NCBI GenBank assembly: GCA_023898385.1
Contig: CP060220.1
Location: 682,001 to 746,000, forward strand
Direction: 5' to 3'
Source of the DNA: Pseudobdellovibrionaceae bacterium
GTDB taxonomy: Bacteria; Bdellovibrionota; Bdellovibrionia; Bdellovibrionales; UBA1609
Length of the DNA: 64,000 bases
In this document: positions 33,058 through 41,824 of the stretch, piece by piece
Numbering within the stretch: position 1 is the first letter of the stretch
How the letters are laid out: each line of letters begins with the position of its first letter
Notes under the pieces: model-generated
Told to the model about the DNA's origin: nothing
Databases searched by the model: none
Seen by the model: the letters and a program-made list of their open reading frames with translations, nothing else
Made by a program: the position numbers and the translations under genes

Positions 33058-34275
33058 ATGCTCACCTGGGATCTATTTAAAAATTACCTTCTAAGTCCGC
33101 GCACAGGATCATTGATCCGGGTGATCTCTCGTTTATGTATATTCGGAATCGGTGTGAGTGTTTTTGCTTTGATTTTAGTCATGAGTGTGATGAGTGGGTT
33201 TCATCGTAACATCAAGCAAAAGTTGCTGGCGGTCGAGCCCCATTTGGTTGTGACAAACTTAAAAGGCCTGCAAGATCAGGTGGTGGCCGAGATCAGCAAA
33301 GAGCCCGGTGCTGAATACCATAGTTTTGAACAGCAAGATGTTATCCTTCGCACAGTGGACGGCCTTTTCGGTGGAGCCGTAGCCAATGGACTTGAATCCC
33401 CGGCGATGGAGCAGTTTTTAAAACGGGCTGAAAAATTCTCCAACCATAGAAAATCCAGTATGGAAGATGATCTGGATCTGTCGGCGCTGGCACCTGGAGA
33501 AGTGTTAATGGGCGTAGATTTGGCTCACAGCTTAGGTGTTTTGTCTGGGGATGAGGTGGTGGTGGTGCCACCGGAGTCTTTGTTGTTGCCGGCCGGTGAG
33601 GTTCCTGAGTATGCGCGTGTGCGGGTAAAAAAACTCCTTTCTACGGAGCTCTCAGATATTGACTCGCAAATGATTTACTATGGATTGGGTCAAACGTTCC
33701 AGCGATTTGGGAATACGGCTAGCCGACAAACGGGGATTATGGTGCGCCTTAAACATTCGGAAAACTTTAAGCCCTTACAAGGTCGGCTTCAAAAGCTGGG
33801 CGTCACAGTGGAATCGTGGGTGGATCGAAACTCCACCTTGTTTTTTGCTCTCACCCTTGAAAAATATGCCATCGCAACCTTTTTAGGGCTGAGTGCTCTC
33901 ATTACCAGTTTTTCGATTATCACAGTGCTTGTGTTGTTAGTGACCCACAAGCGTGGCGATATTGGCATGTTGAAGGCAATGGGTCTTTCTCGGCGTAAAA
34001 CGAGACGTGTGTTTGCTGGGATTGGGCTGCTTCTTTCTGCCATCGGCCTTGGAGGAGGTTTACTGCTCGGTGTGGCGGTGGCATCTTTTTTAAAAGCCTA
34101 TCCATTAAACATACTCCCAGATATTTATTATGATTCATCGATCCCCGCCGAAGTGGATGTGGCCACTTTGATTGTAGCCACCATTGGCGCCATTTTAGTG
34201 GCGGTGGCGGCAGCGTGGATACCCTCTCGCATTGCCGCACAAGAAAGTGTGGTCGATGGACTTCGGGCGGACTAA
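33058..34275 (+). CDS. LolC/LolE-type lipoprotein-releasing permease
   Basis: The 405-residue protein has an N-terminal membrane helix (about 22-47), a periplasmic domain of about 200 residues, and three C-terminal helices (about 275-298, 320-345 and 370-392) of the FtsX/MacB type. The middle helix pair carries the coupling sequence THKRGDIGMLKAMGLSRRKTRRVF. LolCDE exports lipoproteins from the inner membrane toward LolA. No LolD ATPase is adjacent, so the ATPase is elsewhere. Family is firm; whether it is LolC or LolE cannot be told. It converges with dapD by four bases. Confidence 0.85.
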   Translation: MLTWDLFKNYLLSPRTGSLIRVISRLCIFGIGVSVFALILVMSVMSGFHRNIKQKLLAVEPHLVVTNLKGLQDQVVAEISKEPGAEYHSFEQQDVILRTVDGLFGGAVANGLESPAMEQFLKRAEKFSNHRKSSMEDDLDLSALAPGEVLMGVDLAHSLGVLSGDEVVVVPPESLLLPAGEVPEYARVRVKKLLSTELSDIDSQMIYYGLGQTFQRFGNTASRQTGIMVRLKHSENFKPLQGRLQKLGVTVESWVDRNSTLFFALTLEKYAIATFLGLSALITSFSIITVLVLLVTHKRGDIGMLKAMGLSRRKTRRVFAGIGLLLSAIGLGGGLLLGVAVASFLKAYPLNILPDIYYDSSIPAEVDVATLIVATIGAILVAVAAAWIPSRIAAQESVVDGLRAD

Positions 34276-35120
34276 GCTGAAACTTCAAAGTCACGAAGGG
34301 CGTCAGTTAAAGATGTTTTCTTGTCTGTGCTTTCGGTTCGTTGGCCAATGATCAAAGCGCAGGGGGTTCCGTAACTTCCTCCAGGGAAATCTTTCATTCG
34401 TGTGCCAGGTATGACCACAGAGTTTTTCGGAACACGACCCACATAGGTGGATCCCTCTTTTTTAGTGACATCAATGATTTTGGTGCTGGCTGTGATGGTC
34501 ACGCCCGCTCCTAGAACAGCACCCTCTTCAATATGGGCGCCTTCGACGACTATACAACGACTGCCCACAAAAACATTGTCTTCAATGATAACGGGATTGG
34601 CCTGCAGTGGCTCAAGCACGCCGCCAATGCCCACGCCGCCAGAGAGATGCACATGCCGCCCGATCTGCGCACAAGATCCCACTGTAGCCCAAGTGTCCAC
34701 CATGGAGCCTGATCCCACATAGGCGCCTATGTTGACATATGAGGGCATTAAGATGGCCCCACTTTCAACAAAAGCCCCTTTTCGAACAAGGGCGTGGGGG
34801 ACCACTCGCACACCTTCCTCGCCTGTCCACTCTTTTAGCGGGATTTTATCCACAAAGTTTAAGTCGCCAGCCTCGATCACTTTCATTTTTCTCTGGCGAA
34901 AATACAAAAGGATCGCCTTTTTTAGCCACTGGTGAGTGACCCATTTTCCATTTTCTGAGCTGGCGACCCGCACCTGGCCCTTATTTAAAAGTTTAATGGC
35001 ATTTTTAATATCGTCATGTTCTTGTTCTTCAAGTTCGCTTAAGTCCTTCAGTGTAGTTGATTTTTCAAAAATGGAATGAATTCTAGATTCAAGTTCAGTG
35101 ACGTCGATTTTTTTACTCAT
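34272..35120 (-). CDS. dapD: 2,3,4,5-tetrahydropyridine-2,6-dicarboxylate N-succinyltransferase
   Basis: The 282-residue enzyme has a left-handed parallel beta-helix: hexapeptide-type repeats around residues 110-230 include VESGAILMPSYVNIGAYVGSGSMVDTWATVGSCAQIG and HIEEGAVLGAGVTITASTKI. The N-terminal helical part and the late FPGGSYGTPCALI match DapD. It adds succinyl to tetrahydrodipicolinate in the lysine/mDAP pathway. LysC and LysA are encoded nearby. Its start and length match known DapD proteins. Confidence 0.93.
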   Translation of the reverse strand: MSKKIDVTELESRIHSIFEKSTTLKDLSELEEQEHDDIKNAIKLLNKGQVRVASSENGKWVTHQWLKKAILLYFRQRKMKVIEAGDLNFVDKIPLKEWTGEEGVRVVPHALVRKGAFVESGAILMPSYVNIGAYVGSGSMVDTWATVGSCAQIGRHVHLSGGVGIGGVLEPLQANPVIIEDNVFVGSRCIVVEGAHIEEGAVLGAGVTITASTKIIDVTKKEGSTYVGRVPKNSVVIPGTRMKDFPGGSYGTPCALIIGQRTESTDKKTSLTDALRDFEVSA

Positions 35121-35136
35121 GGATATTTCCTTTTAT

Positions 35137-35793
35137 TTAAAAACGATCTTCAGTGGTTTTAAGGGCTTCAGCAATAGCGGGTACGTGGATTTTTAAAATT
35201 TCTTTTGCCGGGAGCTCTCGCTGAATTTCATAGGTTAACGTGGGCATATCGCGTTCAAGTCCGCAGTAGGTTCCGAGACACCCCGGCGTGGGATAGCCAA
35301 TAGAATCTTTGATTTCATAGCCTGTGCGTTTAGAGATAATTTCGGCCTCTGGTTGGCAGTTGCCATTGGTGTTGAGAAGGGGCTTCCATGAATGCAGGCT
35401 TATGATCAGCTGGGGTTTGTGTTTATCAAGCCAGTTCACCAGGGCCTGGTTTTCGGGCTCTGAGTTGGCACTCAGGCCTGGAAAGTATTTTTCTTCAGCC
35501 ACTTCACTTGTCCAATCATTGGTGGGCAAATTTCGATTCAAATCCACCCCTTGAGCATTTTTGCGACGGCACCGTATGACACCATCGGTGTTAAACATGG
35601 GGATCAGGGTGAGTTGTAGGCGATAGGTGAAAGAAGAATAAAACATATTCACAAGTCCACCTGAGGCAATGACACCTTCACTTTCATCACCGTGTACACC
35701 GCCAAGGATAAGGACTTTGGGGCCACTGCTGCCAAATCGATGTCCCACAATGGGGAGGCCGAGGCTTGTTTGACCAAATATAAAACTTTTCAC
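35137..35793 (-). CDS. M14-family murein peptide amidase (MpaA-like)
   Basis: The 218-residue enzyme has the zinc motif HGDESEG (about residues 34-40), Arg-rich substrate part GVDLNRNLPTNDW and the third ligand region SLHSWKPLL (His about 132). The catalytic Glu lies in TLTYEIQREL. This fits MpaA-type gamma-D-Glu-mDAP amidases that recycle murein peptides. No signal peptide, so it acts in the cytosol. Its place among dapD, lysC and lysA agrees with mDAP recycling. Exact substrate is inference. Confidence 0.8.
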   Translation of the reverse strand: MKSFIFGQTSLGLPIVGHRFGSSGPKVLILGGVHGDESEGVIASGGLVNMFYSSFTYRLQLTLIPMFNTDGVIRCRRKNAQGVDLNRNLPTNDWTSEVAEEKYFPGLSANSEPENQALVNWLDKHKPQLIISLHSWKPLLNTNGNCQPEAEIISKRTGYEIKDSIGYPTPGCLGTYCGLERDMPTLTYEIQRELPAKEILKIHVPAIAEALKTTEDRF

Positions 35794-35822
35794 TGCTGAC
35801 TCCGTCGTGTAATGTCGTCGCT

Positions 35823-37040
35823 ATGAAAACCCAAGAAGAAATTGTGGTCAAGAAGTTCGGTGGAACCTCTGTGGGTTCTTTGGAGCGCATTGAAGCTGTT
35901 GCCGACCGCGTGGTGGGAGACATTGAAAAAGGTCAAAAGCCCATTCTTGTGGCCTCAGCCATGTCGGGAGAGACCAACAGGCTTGTGCGTCTGGCTAACG
36001 AAATAAACCCCCACTATCGTGGTCCAGCCTATGATATGCTGCTGGCATCGGGTGAGCAGGTGTCTATTGCTCTTTTGGCCATGGCTCTTAATAAACGGGG
36101 AGTGGAGGCTAAGCCGCTTCTCGCGCATCAGTTAGGGATTCAGACAGATTCTATTTTTTCTAAGGCAAAAATCCAAAGTGTGGATAGCGAAAAGCTTTTG
36201 GGGTTGGTGGCACGGGGCGTTGTTCCTGTGGTGGCCGGCTTTCAAGGAGTGGCTTCTGGAGACTATATCACAACTCTGGGGCGCGGTGGGTCTGATACAA
36301 CGGCTGTGGCATTGGCCGCTGCCATTGGGTCATCGATATGTGAAATCTATACGGATGTCCCAGCCATTTTCACTGCCGACCCCCGGCTTGTGCCCAAAGC
36401 CAAAGAGATCAAGCGGCTGAGCTTTGATGAAATGATGGAGATGGCTTCATTGGGATCAAAAGTATTGCACTTTCGATGTGTGGAGTTAGCAGCCAAATTT
36501 AATGTGAGAATTCATGTGCGCTCCACCTTTGAGCCTCGTGAGGGCACATGGGTGGAATCAGAGGAGGAAGGTATGGAAGATCCAGTGGTGTCGTCGGTCA
36601 CACACGATGCCAATACAGCCGTGTTAAAGATATTTCCAGTGCCCCACGGGGTGAAGTTTTTAGCTGAACTGTTCTCAAAACTTGCTGAAAAAGGGTTGAT
36701 TGTCGATATCATTACCCAGAGTCAAAATGAAGAAGGTCAGCGTCTAGCGTTTTCTGTTCCCGAAGAAGACATTTTACTCACCCTCGATATTGTAAAACAG
36801 GTTTTAGGTGAGGGATCAGAAATTGTGGTCATGGAGAAAATGGCAAAAATTTCCACTGTGGGCGTGGGTATGAAGAACCACCCCGGTGTGGCGGCCCGTT
36901 TTTTTAACACCTTAAATCAATTGAACATCGAACCCCAGCTGGTCACCACATCTGATATTAAAATCAGTGCGGTGGTGCCACTGAATGATCTGCAAAAGGT
37001 AGCTAATTCATTGCACACCGAATTTGGGTTGGATGCATAA
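35823..37040 (+). CDS. lysC: Aspartate kinase
   Basis: This 405-residue enzyme opens with VVKKFGGTSVGS (the KFGGTS catalytic motif) and has GRGGSDTTAVALAAAIG (about 148-164) and the nucleotide loop. Two ACT domains fill the C-terminal third. It phosphorylates aspartate at the start of the lysine, threonine and methionine branch. Length matches single-function lysine-sensitive enzymes. It begins 29 bases from the divergent M14 gene and is followed by lysA. Confidence 0.95.
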   Translation: MKTQEEIVVKKFGGTSVGSLERIEAVADRVVGDIEKGQKPILVASAMSGETNRLVRLANEINPHYRGPAYDMLLASGEQVSIALLAMALNKRGVEAKPLLAHQLGIQTDSIFSKAKIQSVDSEKLLGLVARGVVPVVAGFQGVASGDYITTLGRGGSDTTAVALAAAIGSSICEIYTDVPAIFTADPRLVPKAKEIKRLSFDEMMEMASLGSKVLHFRCVELAAKFNVRIHVRSTFEPREGTWVESEEEGMEDPVVSSVTHDANTAVLKIFPVPHGVKFLAELFSKLAEKGLIVDIITQSQNEEGQRLAFSVPEEDILLTLDIVKQVLGEGSEIVVMEKMAKISTVGVGMKNHPGVAARFFNTLNQLNIEPQLVTTSDIKISAVVPLNDLQKVANSLHTEFGLDA

Positions 37041-37051
37041 GGGGATGGCGC

Positions 37052-38254
37052 TTGGGCTTTTATTGGTCTGATAATGAACTCAAATGCAAGCAGGACCACA
37101 AGGTTTACTCGGTTGCCGAGATTGTTGAAGGCTTAACTGACCCCATTTATCTGTACGATCTTGTGGGATTGCGCCACCGAATGAGTGTTTACAAAGATCA
37201 GGTGGGCAAGAAGGGTCATGTGCATTATGCTGTGAAAGCCAACGACCATCCGCGCATACTTAAAGAATTTGTTGATGCTGGTTTTGGGGTGGACGTGGTG
37301 TCTGGTGGGGAGTTTAGTAAATGCTTGGCCGCCGGATTTTCGCCAGCTGATATTGTATTTTCAGGAGTTGGGAAAACTTCTGAGGAAATTACTTTAGCCA
37401 TCAGTGAAGGGGTGGGGCAAATAAATATCGAATGCCCTCAAGAGTTAGAGCGAGTGGCTTTTGTGGCAAGCCATTTAGGCAAGAAAGTGTCCGTAGCCTT
37501 TCGCATGAACCCTGACGTGGATGCCGAAACCCACCCCTATATAAAAACAGGGTTTAGAGAAAACAAGTTCGGCATGGACCGCAGTTTCTTACCTGAACTT
37601 GAGCGGATTTTGGCGGCTAATAGCAGGCATTTAGAGCTTCGAGGTTTGACCATTCACATTGGATCCCAGATTCGTTCGGTGAAGCCCATGGTGGAAGCGG
37701 TAGAAAAAACATTGATTGATTTCGAAGTGCTTCGGCGCAGAGGCTTTAATCTTTTGTCATTTGATGTGGGTGGCGGCATTGGCATAGACTATGAAAGTGA
37801 AGATCTAGAGGCGGATGAGACCTTCATTCAAGAATACTTAAAAAAAATTCGTGAGGTTTTAGATCCCGTTGGTTGTGAAGTGGTGTTTGAGCCCGGTCGA
37901 TCTTTAGTGGCGCGATTTGGTGTTTTACTTGGTGAAGTTCAGTATATTAAAAAAACTCCCTTTAAAACTTTTGCCATTCTCAATACGGGCATGCATCACT
38001 TGATGAGACCAGCCCTCTATGAAGCTCATCATAGAATTGTACCTGTAAAGGCTCGTCCAGAGGGGAGCGCTGAGCTTTACGATGTGGTGGGGCCCATTTG
38101 TGAATCCGCCGATGTGCTGGGGCGAGAGCGGATGCTTCCGAGTCTCAGTCAAGGAGACTGGTTGGGCATTATGGATGCGGGTGCGTATGGTGCCGTGATG
38201 GTTTCTGATTACAATTCACATAGGCGGCCCGAAGCGGTGTTTGTTGGAGATTAA
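37052..38254 (+). CDS. lysA: Diaminopimelate decarboxylase
   Basis: TTG 37052 is the start, after AAGGGGAT; product 400 residues. HYAVKANDHPRIL places the PLP lysine (AVKAN) near residue 62; the HIGSQI motif and the glycine-rich VGGGIGIDYE loop bind phosphate; GPICESADVL provides the catalytic Cys. It converts mDAP to lysine. The substrate selectivity helix is as expected for LysA. It lies 11 bases after lysC, so the two are an operon. Confidence 0.94.
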   Translation: MGFYWSDNELKCKQDHKVYSVAEIVEGLTDPIYLYDLVGLRHRMSVYKDQVGKKGHVHYAVKANDHPRILKEFVDAGFGVDVVSGGEFSKCLAAGFSPADIVFSGVGKTSEEITLAISEGVGQINIECPQELERVAFVASHLGKKVSVAFRMNPDVDAETHPYIKTGFRENKFGMDRSFLPELERILAANSRHLELRGLTIHIGSQIRSVKPMVEAVEKTLIDFEVLRRRGFNLLSFDVGGGIGIDYESEDLEADETFIQEYLKKIREVLDPVGCEVVFEPGRSLVARFGVLLGEVQYIKKTPFKTFAILNTGMHHLMRPALYEAHHRIVPVKARPEGSAELYDVVGPICESADVLGRERMLPSLSQGDWLGIMDAGAYGAVMVSDYNSHRRPEAVFVGD

Positions 38255-38256
38255 TT

Positions 38257-38835
38257 ATGGGTAAAATGTTTTTAAGGGGAATATTCACCCTTTTGCCGAT
38301 TACGGTTTCTATTTATTTTTTGTTTTTATTTTTTGATTGGGCAGAACACATTGTGCGCAACCTCCTAGTTGTGGCCTTTGGCCAAGCCAACTACGTGCCG
38401 GGCATGGGCTTGGTGCTGGGTTTGGGTTTGATTTTGTTTCTTGGATTTCTGATGGGCTCTCCGCTTGCGCAGTCCATGTATCAGGCCATCGAGCGGCCTA
38501 TTTTAAGTGTTCCGATCGTGAAGAGTATTTATTTGGCAGTGAAGGACTTAACAGAGTACTTTGGTCCGAAATCGGAGAATTCCTCTCACCAGGTCGTTTC
38601 AGTTTCTATACCGAACCTAGACATACAGCTGGTGGGGTTTATCACTCGAGATAATTTAGATACAATGCCAGAAGGTATGAATAAATTAGATCGAGTGGCG
38701 GTGTACTTGCCTATGAGTTACCAAATTGGTGGCTACACTTTATTTGTTCCACGTGCATGGACCACTCCTCTAAATATGAAAGTGGAGCAGGCCATGCGTT
38801 CAGCCCTTACGGGTTGGATGCCCGGAAAGAAATGA
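38257..38835 (+). CDS. DUF502 membrane protein
   Basis: The 192-residue protein has two N-terminal membrane helices (about 5-27 and 48-68) and then the DUF502 signature: PIVKSIYLAVKDLTEYFG, followed by VGFITRD and VAVYLPMSYQIGGYTLFVP. Its role is unknown but such proteins are widespread in envelope-linked operons. It starts two bases after the lysA stop. The stop overlaps the start of the kinase gene (ATGA). Confidence 0.85.
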   Translation: MGKMFLRGIFTLLPITVSIYFLFLFFDWAEHIVRNLLVVAFGQANYVPGMGLVLGLGLILFLGFLMGSPLAQSMYQAIERPILSVPIVKSIYLAVKDLTEYFGPKSENSSHQVVSVSIPNLDIQLVGFITRDNLDTMPEGMNKLDRVAVYLPMSYQIGGYTLFVPRAWTTPLNMKVEQAMRSALTGWMPGKK

Positions 38836-40646
38836 AAGTAAAACCCTCAGTTGTTGATCTTTATACAGAGCTTCTCAATCGGTCGCGATCCAGTGCCATC
38901 GTGTATTTTATTTTGTTTTGTGTGGCAATTTACTACACGGGGGGACTTGAGGGTGTCACGAGCGGCGAAGTTTTTTTAGGGCTGGCTCTGTTGCTCTCAG
39001 GGTTGTCTCGGATGGCCATGGGTGTTTTGCCCTCGCTACGAAGTAAGGCCAATTTGCGGTCTGTTCGATTTGGGTACTATTCTTTGATATTTGTTTCTAG
39101 TGGCCTCTGGGGTGTGTTTGTCGCCGAAACCGTGATTGTCAAGGGGATGAACGAGGGCGCTTTGCTCCTCTTTTTTGCCACAGCCGGAATTGCCGGAGGG
39201 TCGTTGGCGAGTCTGGCGCCCGTGTTGAGCGTGTTGCTCATTCAGCTTGTTGTTCTTTGTGTGCCTCCATTGTTGATTTTGACGTTCGGCGATCATGTGA
39301 GCTCCGCTTATGCGATAATGAGTTGGATTTATTTTGCTTGGTTGGTTTTGCAATCCCGTGTGGTGAATAAAGAGGTGATAGAGGGGCTTACGAATAATAA
39401 AACTATTAATGAGCAAAATAAGTCTTTAGAGAGGGCGCGGGATCAGGCGCTGCAGGCATCGAAGATGAAGTCTCAGTTTGTGGCCAATATGAGCCATGAA
39501 ATTCGAACACCGCTGAATAGTATTTTAGGTACGGCTGACCTGCTTTCTGAAATGGTCATCAGTGATCAAAAACGGCAGATGGTGAATGAATTAAAATCTG
39601 CCGGCGAGAGTCTATTGACTATCATTAACGATATTCTTGATTTTTCTAAAATTGAGGCGGGTGAGTTAAAAATATCTCCCGGCAAAACCAGTTTGAAGCA
39701 CCTAGTTGAAGAGGTCTCAGGCATTGTTAAAAGGCGTTGGGGGTTTAAGGGGCAGGTTGAGTATTTTGTTGATTACGGCAGTGGGTTACCCGCCGTTGTG
39801 ATGACGGATCCCGTGCGTTTAAGGCAGGTTTTAATAAATTTGTTGGACAATGCTTTTAAGTTTACGGCCAATGGGCACGTTAAGCTTTATGTTGTGCCGG
39901 TAAACGAAGTGCGTGACAGCCTTGTTGTTCGATTTGTGGTGGAGGATACTGGCCGAGGCATTTTAAAACAAAATATTGAAAGGCTTTTTAAGCCCTTTGA
40001 ACAGTTAGATGGTTCAACCACCCGAATTTACGGGGGGACTGGATTAGGTTTGAGTATCTGCAAGAACTTAGTCGACCTTATGGGGGGGCAGATTCATGTA
40101 GAGAGCACGTTTGGCGTAGGTACAAAATTTTGTTTTGAATTGCCCATGCAAATTGTGGAAGCGGAGGTCGTTTCGTCGCTGGTGGTGCCAGAGGTGGAGA
40201 AGTCGCCAAATCGAGCAAAGGCCGAGCGGGCCACCTTTCCTGAATTGTCAGTGCTACTGGTGGAAGACAATGCGATGAACCAGGTGTTGATGAAACACTT
40301 TTTTGAAAGACTAGGTATCACCTATCAATTGGCGCAAAATGGTCAAGAGGCTTTGGAGACCATTAAGAAAAATCACTATGATGTGGTATTTATGGATATT
40401 CAAGTGCCTGTGATGGATGGTTACACGGCCACTCGGAAGGTTCGTGAAGAGGTGCCAAAGGATAGGCAGCCCTACATCGTGGCCTTAACAGCCAACGCCA
40501 TGAAGGGTGATGAAGAGCAGTGTTTGCAAGCAGGTATGGATGCCTATTTGAGCAAGCCTGTTCAGTTGACCATGGTGCAATCGGCCCTTGAAAAATACAA
40601 AAGCACTTTAGCAGGGCGCGAAGAAGTGGGCCGCTTGCATCAGTGA
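38832..40646 (+). CDS. Hybrid sensor histidine kinase
   Basis: ATG 38832 overlaps the DUF502 stop; product 604 residues. About five membrane helices occupy residues 20-175. The HisKA motif SHEIRTPLN holds the phospho-His near 222, the HATPase has NLLDNAFKF and GTGLGLSICKNLVDLMGG, and a C-terminal receiver domain has VEDNAMN, the acceptor in VVFMDIQVP (Asp about 521) and LSKPV. It lacks an output domain, so it should pass phosphate to a separate Hpt protein. The signal and partner are unknown. Confidence 0.93.
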   Translation: MKVKPSVVDLYTELLNRSRSSAIVYFILFCVAIYYTGGLEGVTSGEVFLGLALLLSGLSRMAMGVLPSLRSKANLRSVRFGYYSLIFVSSGLWGVFVAETVIVKGMNEGALLLFFATAGIAGGSLASLAPVLSVLLIQLVVLCVPPLLILTFGDHVSSAYAIMSWIYFAWLVLQSRVVNKEVIEGLTNNKTINEQNKSLERARDQALQASKMKSQFVANMSHEIRTPLNSILGTADLLSEMVISDQKRQMVNELKSAGESLLTIINDILDFSKIEAGELKISPGKTSLKHLVEEVSGIVKRRWGFKGQVEYFVDYGSGLPAVVMTDPVRLRQVLINLLDNAFKFTANGHVKLYVVPVNEVRDSLVVRFVVEDTGRGILKQNIERLFKPFEQLDGSTTRIYGGTGLGLSICKNLVDLMGGQIHVESTFGVGTKFCFELPMQIVEAEVVSSLVVPEVEKSPNRAKAERATFPELSVLLVEDNAMNQVLMKHFFERLGITYQLAQNGQEALETIKKNHYDVVFMDIQVPVMDGYTATRKVREEVPKDRQPYIVALTANAMKGDEEQCLQAGMDAYLSKPVQLTMVQSALEKYKSTLAGREEVGRLHQ

Positions 40647-40667
40647 TCAAAAATAAGATAGTGGTTT

Positions 40668-41480
40668 TTAAATATCCACGTGTTCAATTTGACCAATGGG
40701 GAGTGGTGCCATAATCCGGCTGGCCACTTGTGTGAAACGGCGATGGGAATCGGTGGTTAGTAGATGAACTTGTCCGTCGTTTGATTGAGGTGAGCGCATA
40801 AGTCGTTGCGAAGTCATATCTTGAAAAATACTTTGTGCAATAGCCTCTGCCGCATGGACAAGGTGCACATTGGGACCTGTGGTTTTTTGTATGGATTTTT
40901 TAAGCAGCGGATAGTGGGTGCAACCCATAATGAGCGTATCAATGTCGTGTGCCATAAGGGGTTGCAAATATCGGTGGACCACTAAATTGGTGAGCGGGTC
41001 ATCAAGCCATCCTTCTTCAATCAGCGGCACCAATAAGGGGCAGGCCTGTTGAAAGACTTGGGTCTCGGGGTCGAGATTGCGCAATGTTCGCAAGTAAGAC
41101 TCTTGATATACGGTGGATGCTGTACCAATCACTCCGATGCGTTTGGTTGCAGAAAGGGAAAGGGCCAGAGCGGCTCCGGGTTCGATGACATTGTAAATGG
41201 GGACGGGGAGGTCGTTGTGATCTATCGAGAGCAGAGCGCTGGAGGCCGAGTTGCAGGCTACCACCACAGCTTTCACATTTTGCCGAAGTAAAAAATCAAT
41301 ATTTTGCATGAGGTATTTAAAAATCGTGCTTGCTGATTTGTTGCCGTAGGGGAGTCTTGCGGTGTCGCCCAGATAAATAAAGTTCTCATGAGGAAACGCG
41401 AGGACTAACTCTTTTAAGACGGTGAGTCCGCCCACGCCAGAGTCGAAAACGCCAATCGGTTTTAAGCCATCAGGTAACAT
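40668..41480 (-). CDS. murI: Glutamate racemase
   Basis: The 270-residue enzyme starts with PIGVFDSGVGGLTVLKEL and has the first catalytic Cys in VVVACNSASSA and the second in MGCTHYPLL, with Asp in the first motif. It makes D-glutamate for peptidoglycan. It converges with the hybrid kinase at its end. No good ribosome site precedes ATG 41480. Upstream lies a structured leader with a promoter and terminator, which may control it. Confidence 0.95.
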   Translation of the reverse strand: MLPDGLKPIGVFDSGVGGLTVLKELVLAFPHENFIYLGDTARLPYGNKSASTIFKYLMQNIDFLLRQNVKAVVVACNSASSALLSIDHNDLPVPIYNVIEPGAALALSLSATKRIGVIGTASTVYQESYLRTLRNLDPETQVFQQACPLLVPLIEEGWLDDPLTNLVVHRYLQPLMAHDIDTLIMGCTHYPLLKKSIQKTTGPNVHLVHAAEAIAQSIFQDMTSQRLMRSPQSNDGQVHLLTTDSHRRFTQVASRIMAPLPIGQIEHVDI

Positions 41481-41520
41481 AGTTGAGGAAGGATTGCAGA
41501 ATTACTTAGCGAAAGGCAAT

Positions 41521-41550
41521 AAAAAAACCGGCTCTCATCCTGACAACCGG
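41521..41550 (-). terminator. Rho-independent terminator before murI
   Basis: On the minus strand CCGGTT pairs with AGCCGG (one G-U) around an 11-base loop, followed directly by seven T. It lies 41 bases before the murI start codon, so it ends a transcript coming from the promoter at 41705-41734. Confidence 0.75.
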
Positions 41551-41698
41551 CCCCGACAAGTAAAATTCTGCAATTCCTTCGCAGAACAAAACTAACTATG
41601 GCTACGTGCTCTTAAACGCACACAGTCTGCAGATTTGAAGCCCGACCCTCAAGGTAACCAACTTTGTTTGTTGAGCTCAATTTACAGCAGCGCCCCTC
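41521..41698 (-). ncRNA. Candidate structured RNA, murI leader or independent small RNA
   Basis: A sigma70-like promoter and a terminator bracket about 178 bases with no coding frame. Internal hairpins are visible, including TTCTGC/GCAGAA and GGAATT-type arms near 41562-41585. The arm near 41556-41580 can also pair with 41488-41509 across the terminator, next to the murI start. It could be a standalone RNA (the size fits 6S RNA, but I cannot confirm its consensus) or an attenuating leader of murI. Nothing else is seen in 41481-41824. Confidence 0.45.
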
Positions 41699-41704
41699 GT
41701 AAAT

Positions 41705-41734
41705 AGACTAAGAGGAGAGATAGGGAGTGGTCAA
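41705..41734 (-). promoter_or_regulatory. Sigma70-like promoter for the leader RNA
   Basis: Minus strand TTGACC (41729-41734) and TAGTCT (41705-41710) are 18 bases apart, with a start expected near 41698. Five of six -35 bases and four of six -10 bases match consensus. Confidence 0.5.
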
Positions 41735-41824
41735 AAACAAAATGAGGGGTCATCCGAGCTAGATACGCAGACGAAAGTTAAGCTGTTGAAATGCTTAGAT
41801 CACCTGAGAAGAACGTCTGAAAGA

